Shown here: positions 8,786 to 17,346 of the stretch, piece by piece
Layout of the letters: each line of letters starts with the position of its first letter
Position numbering within the stretch: the stretch's first letter is position 1
Assembly: GCA_025612245.1 (NCBI GenBank)
Contig: JAAXKQ010000004.1
Coordinates: 186,001-250,000 of the forward strand
Length of the DNA: 64,000 nt
Direction: 5' to 3'
Source of the DNA: Ignavibacteria bacterium
Lineage (GTDB): Bacteria > Bacteroidota > Ignavibacteria > Ignavibacteriales > SURF-24
Notes under the pieces: model-generated
The model's database searches: none
What the model was told of the DNA's origin: nothing
The model's input: only the letters and a program-made list of their open reading frames with translations
Made by a program: the position numbers and the translations under genes

Positions 8786-8966
8786 TGCATTCCTATTGCA
8801 AATGAAAAATATTGCAGGTCCAGGAAAACGCTCCATTACTGATGGGATATTTATTCCACCATTCAGGTCGAAGAGGACGGAATGAAACATTTGCAATCAA
8901 ATGACCATTTATTTAATTTATGAAGCAAAATATATTGATAACAGTTCGCTGGCAGTGGTCTGAGAA

Positions 8967-10082
8967 ATGGGAAAAACTTCACTAGTCATCGGCGGCGGTT
9001 TTTTTGGCATGTACATAGCAAACCACCTGGCCCGTAAAGGTTCTCAAGTCTACCTGGTTGAAAAGGAAAATCAGTTCATGTCGAGGGCCTCTTTCAACAA
9101 TCAGGCACGCGTGCACAATGGATATCACTATCCGCGCAGCATACTGACCGCCATGCGCTCTAGGATATCGTTTCCAAGGTTTGTAGCTGAGTTTCCAGGC
9201 TGCATTGTTTCAGATTTCAGGAAATATTACCTTATAGGTAAAGCACTGGGCAAAATTTCAGCCAGGCAGTTTCTTGAGTTCTGTGAACGAATTGGCGCAC
9301 CCTGCGAGCCGGCTCCGAGGCAGATCAGGGCTCTAGTAAACCCGGCTCTGATCGAGGATTGCTTTTCTGTGGTTGAATATGCCTTCAACGCAGTCAAGCT
9401 CCGCGACCTGATGAAAGAAAGGCTAGATTCTCTCAAGGTAAACTGCGTGCTCGGTACGTCGGTTGAGAGTATAAGTAGCGAGGGTGGGGAAGGCCTGAAG
9501 GTAACCCTGCTGGATAAGGAGTCTCTTGAAAGCCGGAGCCTAAAGGCAGATGAAGTTTTTAACTGCACGTATTCACAAATCAACTACGTGAATAGAAATT
9601 CGGGACTGGAGATGGTGCCGCTCAAGCACGAGCTGACGGAGATCTGCCTGGTTGATGTTCCCGAAGAGCTGAAGTCGGTAGGTATAACCGTCATGTGCGG
9701 GCCATTTTTTTCCATAATGCCCTTCCCGCCTACGGTCCTTCATTCCTTCAGCCACGTACGCTACACCCCGCATTTGGAATGGCAGGATGTGCCGGGGATG
9801 GATTACGGCTTTAGGGACCAGAATCTTTCAATTCACTCAAGTGCCTGGCACCACATGCAGAAGGATGCCGAGCGTTATATGCCAGTACTTTCAGAATGCA
9901 GGTATCAGGAATCTCTCTGGGAAATTAAGACCGTACTGCCGCGCAGCGAGTCGAATGATTCCCGCCCGATTCTGTTTCTGCCCGACCATGGATTGAAAGG
10001 TTATCACTGCATAATGGGCGGCAAAATAGATAATGTTTATGACGTAATTGAGGCCGTAGGGAACAATAACCTTCTGTCATAA
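8967..10082 (+). CDS. FAD-dependent oxidoreductase of a glycan cluster
   Basis: A 371-residue flavoprotein. The N-terminal dinucleotide-binding fold reads LVIGGGFFGMYIANHLARKG (residues 6-25), followed by the acidic ribose-binding VYLVEKE. The stretch NNQARVHNGYHYPRS, then a DAO-type body, places it among D-amino-acid-oxidase-like FAD enzymes. The C-terminal substrate region gives no clue to substrate. No signal peptide or membrane segment, so cytoplasmic. It is first in a co-directional row with glycosyltransferases, so a sugar-linked oxidation is plausible, but this is context only. The ribosome site before the ATG is weak. Confidence 0.75.
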   Translation: MGKTSLVIGGGFFGMYIANHLARKGSQVYLVEKENQFMSRASFNNQARVHNGYHYPRSILTAMRSRISFPRFVAEFPGCIVSDFRKYYLIGKALGKISARQFLEFCERIGAPCEPAPRQIRALVNPALIEDCFSVVEYAFNAVKLRDLMKERLDSLKVNCVLGTSVESISSEGGEGLKVTLLDKESLESRSLKADEVFNCTYSQINYVNRNSGLEMVPLKHELTEICLVDVPEELKSVGITVMCGPFFSIMPFPPTVLHSFSHVRYTPHLEWQDVPGMDYGFRDQNLSIHSSAWHHMQKDAERYMPVLSECRYQESLWEIKTVLPRSESNDSRPILFLPDHGLKGYHCIMGGKIDNVYDVIEAVGNNNLLS

Positions 10083-10120
10083 ATCCCCGTGGAAAGAGCA
10101 TTTATCAGAGGAGCATTTAA

Positions 10121-11131
10121 TTGAAAGACGATATTTTTGTTTCTGTTGCAGTGGTGATAAGCCCGCCTCTTTCAGATCATGAAAGTAAGCTGCATGGCAT
10201 TCAGCAGTACCTGGATTCCAGCTACACAGATTATGAGATTGTTATTGTGGGACAGGGAGGGACGACAACTTTCAGCCGCAAAGATGAAAGCGTACTTCAA
10301 AGCGTTCCATGCCTGCGTTATATACAGCTTACAGCGCGTGTCGAGGAGGACGTGGCCTGGGCGGCTGCCCTGGAGAACGCAATCGGCGACTTTGTAGTAA
10401 TGTTCGACCCTGAGGCAGACCCGGTGCACGTCATTCAGGATACGGTAGTTAAATGCAAGTCGGGCTTTGACGTCGTGGTAGGCGTTGCCATGCAGCCGGG
10501 AACTAAGGCCTACAGAATTTTCCGTTCAGTATCGAAGAGGATCTTGAGCTTAGTTGACTATTCGCTGCCGCGCGACGCAACGCATCTCAGGTGCTTAAGC
10601 AGAAGAGCCGTAAACTCGGTGACCAGAACGGGCAGGTTTTATCACCAGCTTTCCATGAGAATTCAGAAGACCGGTTTTCCGCAAGCAGCATACAATTACA
10701 GACTCATGCCGGATTTTCATCGTGTGAGTTCACATTCGCTTTTTGCAGGAGTCAGAAGCCTCCTGAGGCTTATGGTTTTTAACTCCTTGCGTCCCTTAAG
10801 GTGGATGTCGGGGCTGGGGCTTCTGGGAAGCCTTTGTGCTTTTATCTTTTCACTCTACAGCCTTCTTATACACCTGGTAAAAAGCAGGGTAATTGAAGGC
10901 TGGACTACTACAATCCTTTTCATGTCCACACTTTTTATGATACAGTTTATCATGATGGCCTTCTTTGGAGAGTACATCGGAAGGCTTTTGGATGAGCACA
11001 GTGAAAGGGCCGACTATTCGGTCGTCTTTGAAAAAAACAGCTCTCTTATGGTCAATAGCAGCAGGATTAACGTCTTTAAGGATTCCATGGGAAGCGGAAA
11101 AAACTACGTGCAGACTGGAAGAGACAGATAA
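10121..11131 (+). CDS. GT2-like glycosyltransferase with two C-terminal membrane helices
   Basis: 336 residues, starting at a TTG codon preceded by GAGGAG. The N-terminal half resembles a GT-A fold (VSVAVVISPPLS, then DFVVMFDPEADP, where family members carry the Asp-rich metal site). The C-terminal half has two hydrophobic segments (about residues 225-250 and 265-290). This is the layout of polyprenyl-phosphate glycosyltransferases such as GtrB and DPM synthases, which load a sugar onto undecaprenyl phosphate at the inner membrane. The catalytic motif is divergent from the standard DxD, so activity is uncertain. The following gene is a multi-pass membrane protein, a typical partner. Confidence 0.7.
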   Translation: MKDDIFVSVAVVISPPLSDHESKLHGIQQYLDSSYTDYEIVIVGQGGTTTFSRKDESVLQSVPCLRYIQLTARVEEDVAWAAALENAIGDFVVMFDPEADPVHVIQDTVVKCKSGFDVVVGVAMQPGTKAYRIFRSVSKRILSLVDYSLPRDATHLRCLSRRAVNSVTRTGRFYHQLSMRIQKTGFPQAAYNYRLMPDFHRVSSHSLFAGVRSLLRLMVFNSLRPLRWMSGLGLLGSLCAFIFSLYSLLIHLVKSRVIEGWTTTILFMSTLFMIQFIMMAFFGEYIGRLLDEHSERADYSVVFEKNSSLMVNSSRINVFKDSMGSGKNYVQTGRDR

Positions 11132-11205
11132 AAATAATTAAATAGGGGCAGGCACAAACAGGGGCTTAGGCCTTTGCAGATTTTGAAACTTAAAAGAGGG
11201 GTCTG

Positions 11206-12789
11206 ATGCATAAGGGTACTTTTAAGTTCTCGCTTAAAGAGCACCGAATTTTAATTTTTTCCATTCTAGCCGGACTAATTGCCTTTTCGAGCGATATTAC
11301 ATATCTGATTGCAAGCAGCGATTACAGCTTCCACGAAGGGGAATACCTGGGGCTGCTGTGGAATATAACGGCGTTCTATAAGGGACAGTCGTTGGTCTTT
11401 CCGCTTTTAATGCACGGGGCAATGGATTATATCCCCGGCATCATTTCACTGTTCATCTACGGCGGCGATCACGCAATTGTAGCTACAAGAATATTGAACA
11501 CTGCGGCAACCTGGGCGTGCTGGGTGCTGTTTCTGGACATAATTTACTTGCTGACTTCGAAGACCCGTCAGAAGGCTTTCTTGATGGCTTTGGCCGTTTT
11601 AATATTCTTCCTGCTTGCTCCGGGCTTTAATTCAAAACCCCTGGACGTTCACGATGCCTTCCTGGGTCCGAGGGACCTGTTTCTTATTGCAAGCATCTGG
11701 GCCTTTACAAATTATATCTTCTCTGAGGAAGGTAATAATAGTCTATACTCCCGTCTATTTCTAATTTCCGGAGGCATACTTACTGCAATAAGTTTCTTCT
11801 GGTGCTATGACCGCGGAATAATGACGCTGGCTTTCTTTTTCCTAGTACTTATGGGCATAATATTAAATAAAAAAACGGCCGATGCTTTTCTGACATTCAT
11901 AGTTTTCAGCCTGAGCCTGGGAATAATAGGCATGACGAGAGTATTCGGGCCCATTACTGCAAACCTGGAGAATGCAGTCTACTGGGTTCAGCACTCGGCT
12001 GAAATCTGGGGGAAAGTGCCAGCCTACGGGTTAGGCGGTATGCTGTCAATTTTTTGCATACTGGCCTTTGCAGTTCTTACGGTGGTAATTGCTATAAAGG
12101 AAAAATTTTATAAAAATAAGAAAGAAGCATTCCTGGTTCTTGCCATTATGGCAGTACAGCTAATTTTACTTAAAGGGACTTCAAACAGGCCGGACATACC
12201 CCACCTCAGGGCGTCGTTCTGGCCGTCGATACTGCTGATGTTCTATTTGACGGCAGGAAGAATTTCTTCAGATCAGCCGGTGGTTTCGTTTAACTTTTAT
12301 AATTCTTTCAAAAATGCCGGGGGAGTCTACAGAGTTTATTTCCTTGTGCTTCTTTTATTAAGCTGCTTTTTTGTATTTAATGAAAGCCTTGTCGGTTACG
12401 GAAAGTTTGCAAGGAACGTTTTTAAGCCTGCAAATAACAGCGAGGTTGTTGCCGGGGATATTATAAACATGAGTAATGCACTCAGCCGGTCAAAGGACCG
12501 GGTGGTACTGGGATGGGTAAACGACGGGGTGCTTACATTCCTGAGTAAAAAGAAATTTGCGACAAAATACCCATATGCAATTTATGTCTGCAAAAATGAG
12601 GAGAAAAATTACTTGAGGCAGGTAAAAGGCGATTCGCTTTCTGTTGTGGTGTTTAACATGGAAGATGACCAGTACATGAAAGTTGACGGAAGGAGCATGC
12701 AAAGCCGCCTGCCCGAGGTTTATAAATACATTCAGCTTAGTTACCGGGATTGCCGTCGCATTGACCAATATTTTGTAGTAGGGAAGTAG
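11206..12789 (+). CDS. Multi-pass membrane protein, probable GT-C-type glycosyltransferase
   Basis: 527 residues with roughly ten hydrophobic segments between residues 15 and 400 and a soluble C-terminal part of about 130 residues. Near the first external loop it has SDYSFHEGEYLGLLWN, where GT-C enzymes carry their acidic catalytic residue. The overall plan (many helices, then a periplasmic tail) fits GT-C transferases that use polyprenyl-phosphate sugars, and the gene follows a GtrB-like enzyme. I do not recognise a specific family. An AGAGGGG site precedes the ATG. It could instead be a polymerase or flippase-like protein. Confidence 0.55.
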   Translation: MHKGTFKFSLKEHRILIFSILAGLIAFSSDITYLIASSDYSFHEGEYLGLLWNITAFYKGQSLVFPLLMHGAMDYIPGIISLFIYGGDHAIVATRILNTAATWACWVLFLDIIYLLTSKTRQKAFLMALAVLIFFLLAPGFNSKPLDVHDAFLGPRDLFLIASIWAFTNYIFSEEGNNSLYSRLFLISGGILTAISFFWCYDRGIMTLAFFFLVLMGIILNKKTADAFLTFIVFSLSLGIIGMTRVFGPITANLENAVYWVQHSAEIWGKVPAYGLGGMLSIFCILAFAVLTVVIAIKEKFYKNKKEAFLVLAIMAVQLILLKGTSNRPDIPHLRASFWPSILLMFYLTAGRISSDQPVVSFNFYNSFKNAGGVYRVYFLVLLLLSCFFVFNESLVGYGKFARNVFKPANNSEVVAGDIINMSNALSRSKDRVVLGWVNDGVLTFLSKKKFATKYPYAIYVCKNEEKNYLRQVKGDSLSVVVFNMEDDQYMKVDGRSMQSRLPEVYKYIQLSYRDCRRIDQYFVVGK

Positions 12790-12796
12790 CAGAAAT

Positions 12797-13588
12797 ATGA
12801 AAAATGCACTCATAGGATATTCGGGTTACGTAGGTTCAAGCCTTTTAAGGCAGCACGTCTTTGAAAATCTTTACCGGTCCTCTAACATAGGGGAAATTAC
12901 TTCAAAAGCCTTTGACCTTGTAGTCTGTGCTGCCGCCCCGGCAAAGAAGTGGATTGCCAACAAGGAGCCCGGGGAGGACCTGAAGAATATTGAAAACCTT
13001 ATAAGTCACCTTGCAACAATTGACTGCGGGAAATTCATTTTAATAAGCACCGTTGACGTCTTTAACGATCCACATGGGGTAAGTGAAAAAACAGGAGTCA
13101 AAGAAGAAGGATTGCATCCTTACGGGCTTCACCGCCGGATGCTGGAAAAATTTGTAGAAGAGCATTTTAAGGATTACCTGATTATCAGGCTGCCGGGTCT
13201 TGTTGGGCCGGGCCTGAGGAAGAACGTGATATTCGACTTCAGGAACGGCAACAACCTTCATGCAATTGACAGTCGCGGGCTTTTCCAGTTTTATCCAATG
13301 GTAAACCTGTGGGCGGATATTAAACTTGCAATTGAAAGCAAGCTGAAGCTTCTTCACCTGACGGCAGAACCGCTAGGTGTGTCGGAAATTGCGGAGGCCT
13401 GTTTTGGAATGTCCTTCCATCAGCTAGCTGCAGGCACTCCGGCGCGTTATGACTTCAGGAGTGACTATGCCGGGCTCTTCGGGGGCAAAGGATTCTATCA
13501 ATACAGCAAACGTGAAAGCATTCTGGCAATAAGGGCATACGCACAGTCGGAGCCGCTTGCGTTAAGAAGGGAAGGGGACCTGAAATGA
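12797..13588 (+). CDS. NAD(P)-dependent SDR / sugar-nucleotide epimerase-like protein
   Basis: A 263-residue extended-SDR-like protein. The N-terminus reads MKNALIGYSGYVGSSLLRQH with a GxxGxxG dinucleotide motif, then LVVCAAAPAKKW and ILISTVDVF, as in nucleotide-sugar epimerases and dehydratases. The expected catalytic Tyr-x3-Lys appears as YGLHRR, with Arg in place of Lys. It is shorter than standard epimerases (300-340). It starts 7 bases after the previous gene and its stop overlaps the next start (ATGA), so it belongs to the operon. Substrate unknown. Confidence 0.65.
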   Translation: MKNALIGYSGYVGSSLLRQHVFENLYRSSNIGEITSKAFDLVVCAAAPAKKWIANKEPGEDLKNIENLISHLATIDCGKFILISTVDVFNDPHGVSEKTGVKEEGLHPYGLHRRMLEKFVEEHFKDYLIIRLPGLVGPGLRKNVIFDFRNGNNLHAIDSRGLFQFYPMVNLWADIKLAIESKLKLLHLTAEPLGVSEIAEACFGMSFHQLAAGTPARYDFRSDYAGLFGGKGFYQYSKRESILAIRAYAQSEPLALRREGDLK

Positions 13589-14397
13589 GAATATCTATTT
13601 CAAATCTTGCCTGGAATCGGGAAGAAGACGAAGATATTTCGGGCGTTCTTAAGAGCCTTTCAATCGATGCGATTGATGTTGCGCCAGGGAAATATTTTCC
13701 TGATCCCGCCCTGGCCTCCAAAGAAGAAATTGAGCGCGTAAAAAACTGGTGGGGTGAAAGGGGGATTTCAATTATTGGCATGCAGTCGCTTATGTTCGGA
13801 ACCAGCGGGCTGAATATGTTTTCGGATGAAAAGATTCAGGCCTTAATGCTAAGGCATCTTTCCCAAATCTCCCGCATTGGAAGTATACTTGGGGCCGATA
13901 AGCTTGTTTTCGGTTCTCCAAAGAACCGCGACCGGGCCTCGTTAAGTGACGAAAAGGCACAGGAGTCTGCCGTGAGTTTTTTCAGGCGCCTTGGTGAAAT
14001 TGCCGAAGGCTACGGCGTCACGTTCTGTCTGGAGGCAAATCCCGCCTGCTACGGCTCCAACTTCATGACTACGAGTGCCGAAACGGCACAGATGGTAAAA
14101 GACGTGTCGAATAGTTCAATACTAATGCAGCTGGATTCGGGTGCAGTTGCAATAAACAGTGAAGATCCCGTTCAGATTGCGAAGAACTTCAGAGGCTTAA
14201 TAGGCCACGTGCATTTAAGTGAGCCTGATTTGGTTACGCTTGGTGAGGGGAAGGCAGATCACGGGGCTTTTTCTTCTGCACTGAAGGCCTATCTGCCGGA
14301 TAAGGCTGTTACCGTTGAAATGCTGAGGCAGAAAAATGAGCCCGCGCTGTCAGCAGTAAAAAAGGCTTTAATGGTTGCAAAAAAATATTATTTGTAA
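13585..14397 (+). CDS. Sugar phosphate isomerase/epimerase-like TIM barrel
   Basis: 270 residues. It matches the AP-endonuclease-2/xylose-isomerase TIM-barrel superfamily: CLEANPACYGSNFMTT carries the metal-binding Glu, QLDSGAVAIN a ligand Asp, and GHVHLSEPDLVTLGEGKADH a His plus the gate loop, with a final Glu in TVEML. Such proteins interconvert sugars, inositols or hydroxypyruvate. The start ATG overlaps the upstream stop (ATGA). Substrate cannot be read from sequence; the cluster suggests a glycan precursor. Confidence 0.7.
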   Translation: MRISISNLAWNREEDEDISGVLKSLSIDAIDVAPGKYFPDPALASKEEIERVKNWWGERGISIIGMQSLMFGTSGLNMFSDEKIQALMLRHLSQISRIGSILGADKLVFGSPKNRDRASLSDEKAQESAVSFFRRLGEIAEGYGVTFCLEANPACYGSNFMTTSAETAQMVKDVSNSSILMQLDSGAVAINSEDPVQIAKNFRGLIGHVHLSEPDLVTLGEGKADHGAFSSALKAYLPDKAVTVEMLRQKNEPALSAVKKALMVAKKYYL

Positions 14398-14400
14398 AAG

Positions 14401-15222
14401 ATGACGACAGAAATTAGTGCTGAGGCCCGCAAAAAGTGGCAGGTGCCTTCATTTGAAATATCATTTTATGGGAAGAAAGATCGCGACTGGTGTGTTGTAA
14501 TTCCCGTCATAAACGAGGGGATCCGTATAAGAAAGCTTCTTTACAAGATGGCGGAAAAGAACATTCCTAAGCTGGCCGATATAATTATCGTTGATTCCGG
14601 GAGCACGGACGGCTCACTGGACAAAGGCTACCTTCAGGAAAAAGGTGTAAAAGGGCTTCTGGTAAAAACGGGTCCCGGTAAGCTTAGCTCTCAGCTGCGC
14701 TGTGCATACTATTTTGCGCTGGAGGAGGGCTACAGGGGAATTGTTACAATTGACGGCAACGACAAAGACGACCCTGGGGCAATAGAACGCTTTATCGGGG
14801 CGCTTGAAGAGGGGGTGGATTTTGTACAGGCATCGCGTTTTATTCCGGGCGGCATGGAGGAAAATACGCCTAAAAGCAGGTATTTAGCCGTCAGGCTGCT
14901 TCATGCCCCGTTACTGAGCATTTCTTCGGGATTTCACTGGACGGATACCACTCAGGGCTTCAGGGCATACAGCCGCAGGATGCTCCTGGATTCGAGGCTT
15001 TCGATATTCAGAGATGTGTTTCAAGGCTATGAACTCCTGGCCTATCTGTCATACAGGGTTCCAGGGCTTGGCTACCGCTGCATGGAGATTCCGACTGTGA
15101 GGAAATACCCCGAAGGGAAGGTTCCGACAAAGATAAGCAGTCTAAAGGGCAACCTGGAGCTAATCCGGGTGCTTTTCCGGGCGTGCCTGGGTTATTATAA
15201 TCCGGGGCGAAAGCAGGATTAG
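14401..15222 (+). CDS. Family 2 glycosyltransferase
   Basis: 273 residues with a classical GT-A fold: VVIPVINEGIRIRKLL, IIIVDSGSTDGS for nucleotide binding, VTIDGNDKDDPGAIERFI as the metal/acceptor motif, and TQGFRAYSRRML further on. The DGNxKDDP form is common in DPM1-like enzymes that act near lipid carriers. No membrane segment is present. It starts 3 bases after the preceding stop and is the last gene of the cluster, followed by a strong terminator. Confidence 0.85.
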   Translation: MTTEISAEARKKWQVPSFEISFYGKKDRDWCVVIPVINEGIRIRKLLYKMAEKNIPKLADIIIVDSGSTDGSLDKGYLQEKGVKGLLVKTGPGKLSSQLRCAYYFALEEGYRGIVTIDGNDKDDPGAIERFIGALEEGVDFVQASRFIPGGMEENTPKSRYLAVRLLHAPLLSISSGFHWTDTTQGFRAYSRRMLLDSRLSIFRDVFQGYELLAYLSYRVPGLGYRCMEIPTVRKYPEGKVPTKISSLKGNLELIRVLFRACLGYYNPGRKQD

Positions 15223-15247
15223 GGAAAAATGAGTTTCAGATAAAGAA

Positions 15248-15276
15248 AAAGGCGGGTCGTAGATGAACCCGCCTTT
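15248..15276. terminator. Bidirectional terminator
   Basis: A 10-bp perfect stem (AAAGGCGGGT with ACCCGCCTTT) and a 9-base loop lie between the convergent GT2 gene and SIS gene. T-rich flanks are present on both strands, so it probably ends both transcripts. Confidence 0.85.
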
Positions 15277-15313
15277 ATTACTATTCCTAATAGTACCTTT
15301 AATATAGGAAGTT

Positions 15314-16078
15314 TTACACTCCGGCTACTCTTTTCTTGTACTCTGAGAGGGCATCAGCAAGTCTATCCTTTGCTGTTGTGTCGCCCGGTACGTTGTGAGA
15401 CGGGTGAATATAGAGTTTAACACCGCGGTCAGCGAGTATTTCAGCTACAGTAGTAATTGTCATCCAAACGGTTGTAACAAAAGCCATTGTAGAAAGAGGT
15501 CCGATCTTATCCTGGTGGTCTTTCAGTACAACTGAAGCATCTTCAATTGGAGCGCATGAATCGACTACAATATCGGCAATATCAAATATGGTCTTGCCGG
15601 ATGAGTGCCTGGTCTTTTTCCCCTTTGCAGCGGCAGCCGATCCGTAAACGATAACCTTCATGCCGCGTTTTTTGGCTTCGAAAGCGATATCGATATTAAC
15701 GTTATTAATGCCTGAATGTGAGAATATCCACATGCAGTCATCAGGGCTGAAGTTGTAGCTTTTCATGATTTCAACGCCGTAGCCTTCAACTCTTTCCAGG
15801 AATACAAACTGATGCACGCCCATTTCGCCAACGATGTGTGTGAAGAATCCAAGTGGGAGTTCAACCATAGGGTGGAAGCCGACGAATCCGCCGATTCTCG
15901 GGTACATTTCCTGGATTGGGATCGTAGCGTGTCCGCAGCCGAAAGTATGAACCCAGCGACCTTTTTCTATAGAATCGGCCATAGCCTCTGCTGCTTTTCT
16001 AATATTTTCCATCTGAGTCGTTTCTATGTTCCCCATTACGGCTCTTGCATTATCTAACCACTGCTTTGCTAATGACAT
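15314..16078 (-). CDS. SIS-domain sugar isomerase-like protein (UPF0309 type)
   Basis: 254 residues. A single SIS domain with WVHTFGCGHATIPIQEM and IFSHSGINNVNIDIA, the serine-rich phosphosugar-binding loops, then VIVYGSAAAAKG. The length and the SHSGINxxxID stretch fit the UPF0309-type group of SIS proteins, which are thought to act on phosphorylated amino sugars. It is cytoplasmic. It lies downstream of the ROK gene on the same strand, separated by 162 bases, so the two may cooperate in amino-sugar metabolism; that is inference. Confidence 0.8.
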   Translation of the reverse strand: MSLAKQWLDNARAVMGNIETTQMENIRKAAEAMADSIEKGRWVHTFGCGHATIPIQEMYPRIGGFVGFHPMVELPLGFFTHIVGEMGVHQFVFLERVEGYGVEIMKSYNFSPDDCMWIFSHSGINNVNIDIAFEAKKRGMKVIVYGSAAAAKGKKTRHSSGKTIFDIADIVVDSCAPIEDASVVLKDHQDKIGPLSTMAFVTTVWMTITTVAEILADRGVKLYIHPSHNVPGDTTAKDRLADALSEYKKRVAGV

Positions 16079-16240
16079 TTCTTATCTCCTGAAAATACTT
16101 ATAAGATTTTATGCTATCTGATTAAATTCCATTTGACTGGTTATCTTTCAGAAATTACAAATGCAATTTATCAGAATGAAAAAGAAACATGCAAGTATTA
16201 TTTTCTTTAAAAAACATATTGACATTTTCTGCATAAATAA

Positions 16241-17272
16241 TTAAAACTTTTTCATTGCCAGGTGTCCCGCCCCAATTAGTCCGGCGTTAGATCCGAGCTG
16301 TGAGCCGAGGATTTTGACGTTTTTCATGAAAAGAGGCTGAGCCCACCGGGCGGTCTCGGCCTTAATTTCATCCAGGAACTGCTGTGCCGGTCCGAATAAG
16401 GAGCCTCCGAAGATGATCAGTTCGGGGTTAAAAAGGCTGATCAGGTTTGCAGCAGCCATGCCCCAGTACTTTCTGCTCTGCTGAAGCACTTTCTTTGCGG
16501 TCGGATCTTTCTGCCTGTAAGCCTCAAATATGTCCATCAGTGTAATCTCATCGGGGTTTTTCTGCGCAAGAATGCCCATGGAATCCTTTTTCTTTGAAAG
16601 CAAAGCCCTGGTTGAATTAAGTATGCCTCTTCCGGAGGCGAGGTACTCGAAGCTGCCGCGGAGCTTAAACTCCGGATGGAACGAATCGCTGAGGGCGAGC
16701 CAGCCTGCGGCGCCGACGCCGTCGTTGAAGCCGTGAAGGACGTTGCCATCTACAAGAATGCCTGCACCGATACCCTTGCCGATTGAAAGGTAAATGGCAT
16801 TTCTGGACTTCTGTGCGGCTCCAAGCCACATTTCGCCCAGGATGTAGCACGTTCTGTTGTTAGCTATCTTGACGTTCACGCCGTGCTCGATAAGGAATGG
16901 TTTCATATCCTGCTTAAGAGGATATTCATCCCATCCTTCAATATTTGGAGCCCAGACGCAGCCTGTTTTTGAATTATATATGCCAGGCACAGAGATGCCG
17001 GCGGATTTTATCTGAATGGGCCTGTTCTTAAAGATGTTTAATATTTTTGTTATCTGGCCTTTAATGAGGCGGCTTACTTCAGTTCCTTTTAAGCCTTCAA
17101 TACTCAGCGTTTCCTTGTATAAGACTTTGCCGGAATTTCCTAAGGCCGCACTGGTGAGGCCGGTAGAAATAAGGTCTATTGCAATTACAGCCAATCTATC
17201 TCCGGTTTGTTTTAAGTATAATGATGCCTGCGTGGCAAAAATGAGCTTAATCCTAAAAAATGGCATCGGCAA
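16241..17272 (-). CDS. ROK-family protein lacking the zinc motif
   Basis: 343 residues. ROK-type sugar kinase/regulator: AGISVPGIYNSKTG, SIGKGIGAGILVDG and LIIFGGSLFGPAQQFL match the conserved core. Three things are unusual. The phosphate loop reads AIDLISTG, not DxGGT. The Cys-rich zinc motif after GAAGWLALSD is absent. The first 30 residues (up to YLKQTGDRLAV) resemble the linker of NagC-like repressors without their helix-turn-helix. It may be a non-kinase or a regulator that lost its DNA-binding domain. The true start may be internal. It is divergent from the symporter, 74 bases apart. Confidence 0.7.
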   Translation of the reverse strand: MPMPFFRIKLIFATQASLYLKQTGDRLAVIAIDLISTGLTSAALGNSGKVLYKETLSIEGLKGTEVSRLIKGQITKILNIFKNRPIQIKSAGISVPGIYNSKTGCVWAPNIEGWDEYPLKQDMKPFLIEHGVNVKIANNRTCYILGEMWLGAAQKSRNAIYLSIGKGIGAGILVDGNVLHGFNDGVGAAGWLALSDSFHPEFKLRGSFEYLASGRGILNSTRALLSKKKDSMGILAQKNPDEITLMDIFEAYRQKDPTAKKVLQQSRKYWGMAAANLISLFNPELIIFGGSLFGPAQQFLDEIKAETARWAQPLFMKNVKILGSQLGSNAGLIGAGHLAMKKF

Positions 17273-17346
17273 TTTAACATTTATTTCATTAACTTGTTCA
17301 GGCCAAAAATAATCTATTTTTCTGTTGTTTTACGCCGGAAGGGAAA

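Larger units (their letters stand above)
8499..8966. other. Divergent intergenic region, argC / glycan cluster
   Basis: 468 bases without a convincing gene. It is AT-rich and holds the argC control elements listed separately. It also contains a widely spaced 10-bp inverted repeat (ATTGCAAATG at 8795-8804 and CATTTGCAAT at 8888-8897) nearer the rightward FAD gene, of unknown meaning. A 13-codon ATG frame at 8882 is too short to call. Confidence 0.6.

Noticed and set aside
8795-8897. 10-bp inverted repeat ATTGCAAATG / CATTTGCAAT
   Set aside because: Arms are 83 bases apart in AT-rich DNA; could be chance. Mentioned only as part of the intergenic description.
8882-8923. 13-codon possible leader peptide (MKHLQSNDHLFNL) upstream of the FAD gene
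   Set aside because: Short enough to occur by chance; no arginine codons or attenuator hairpin follow it.
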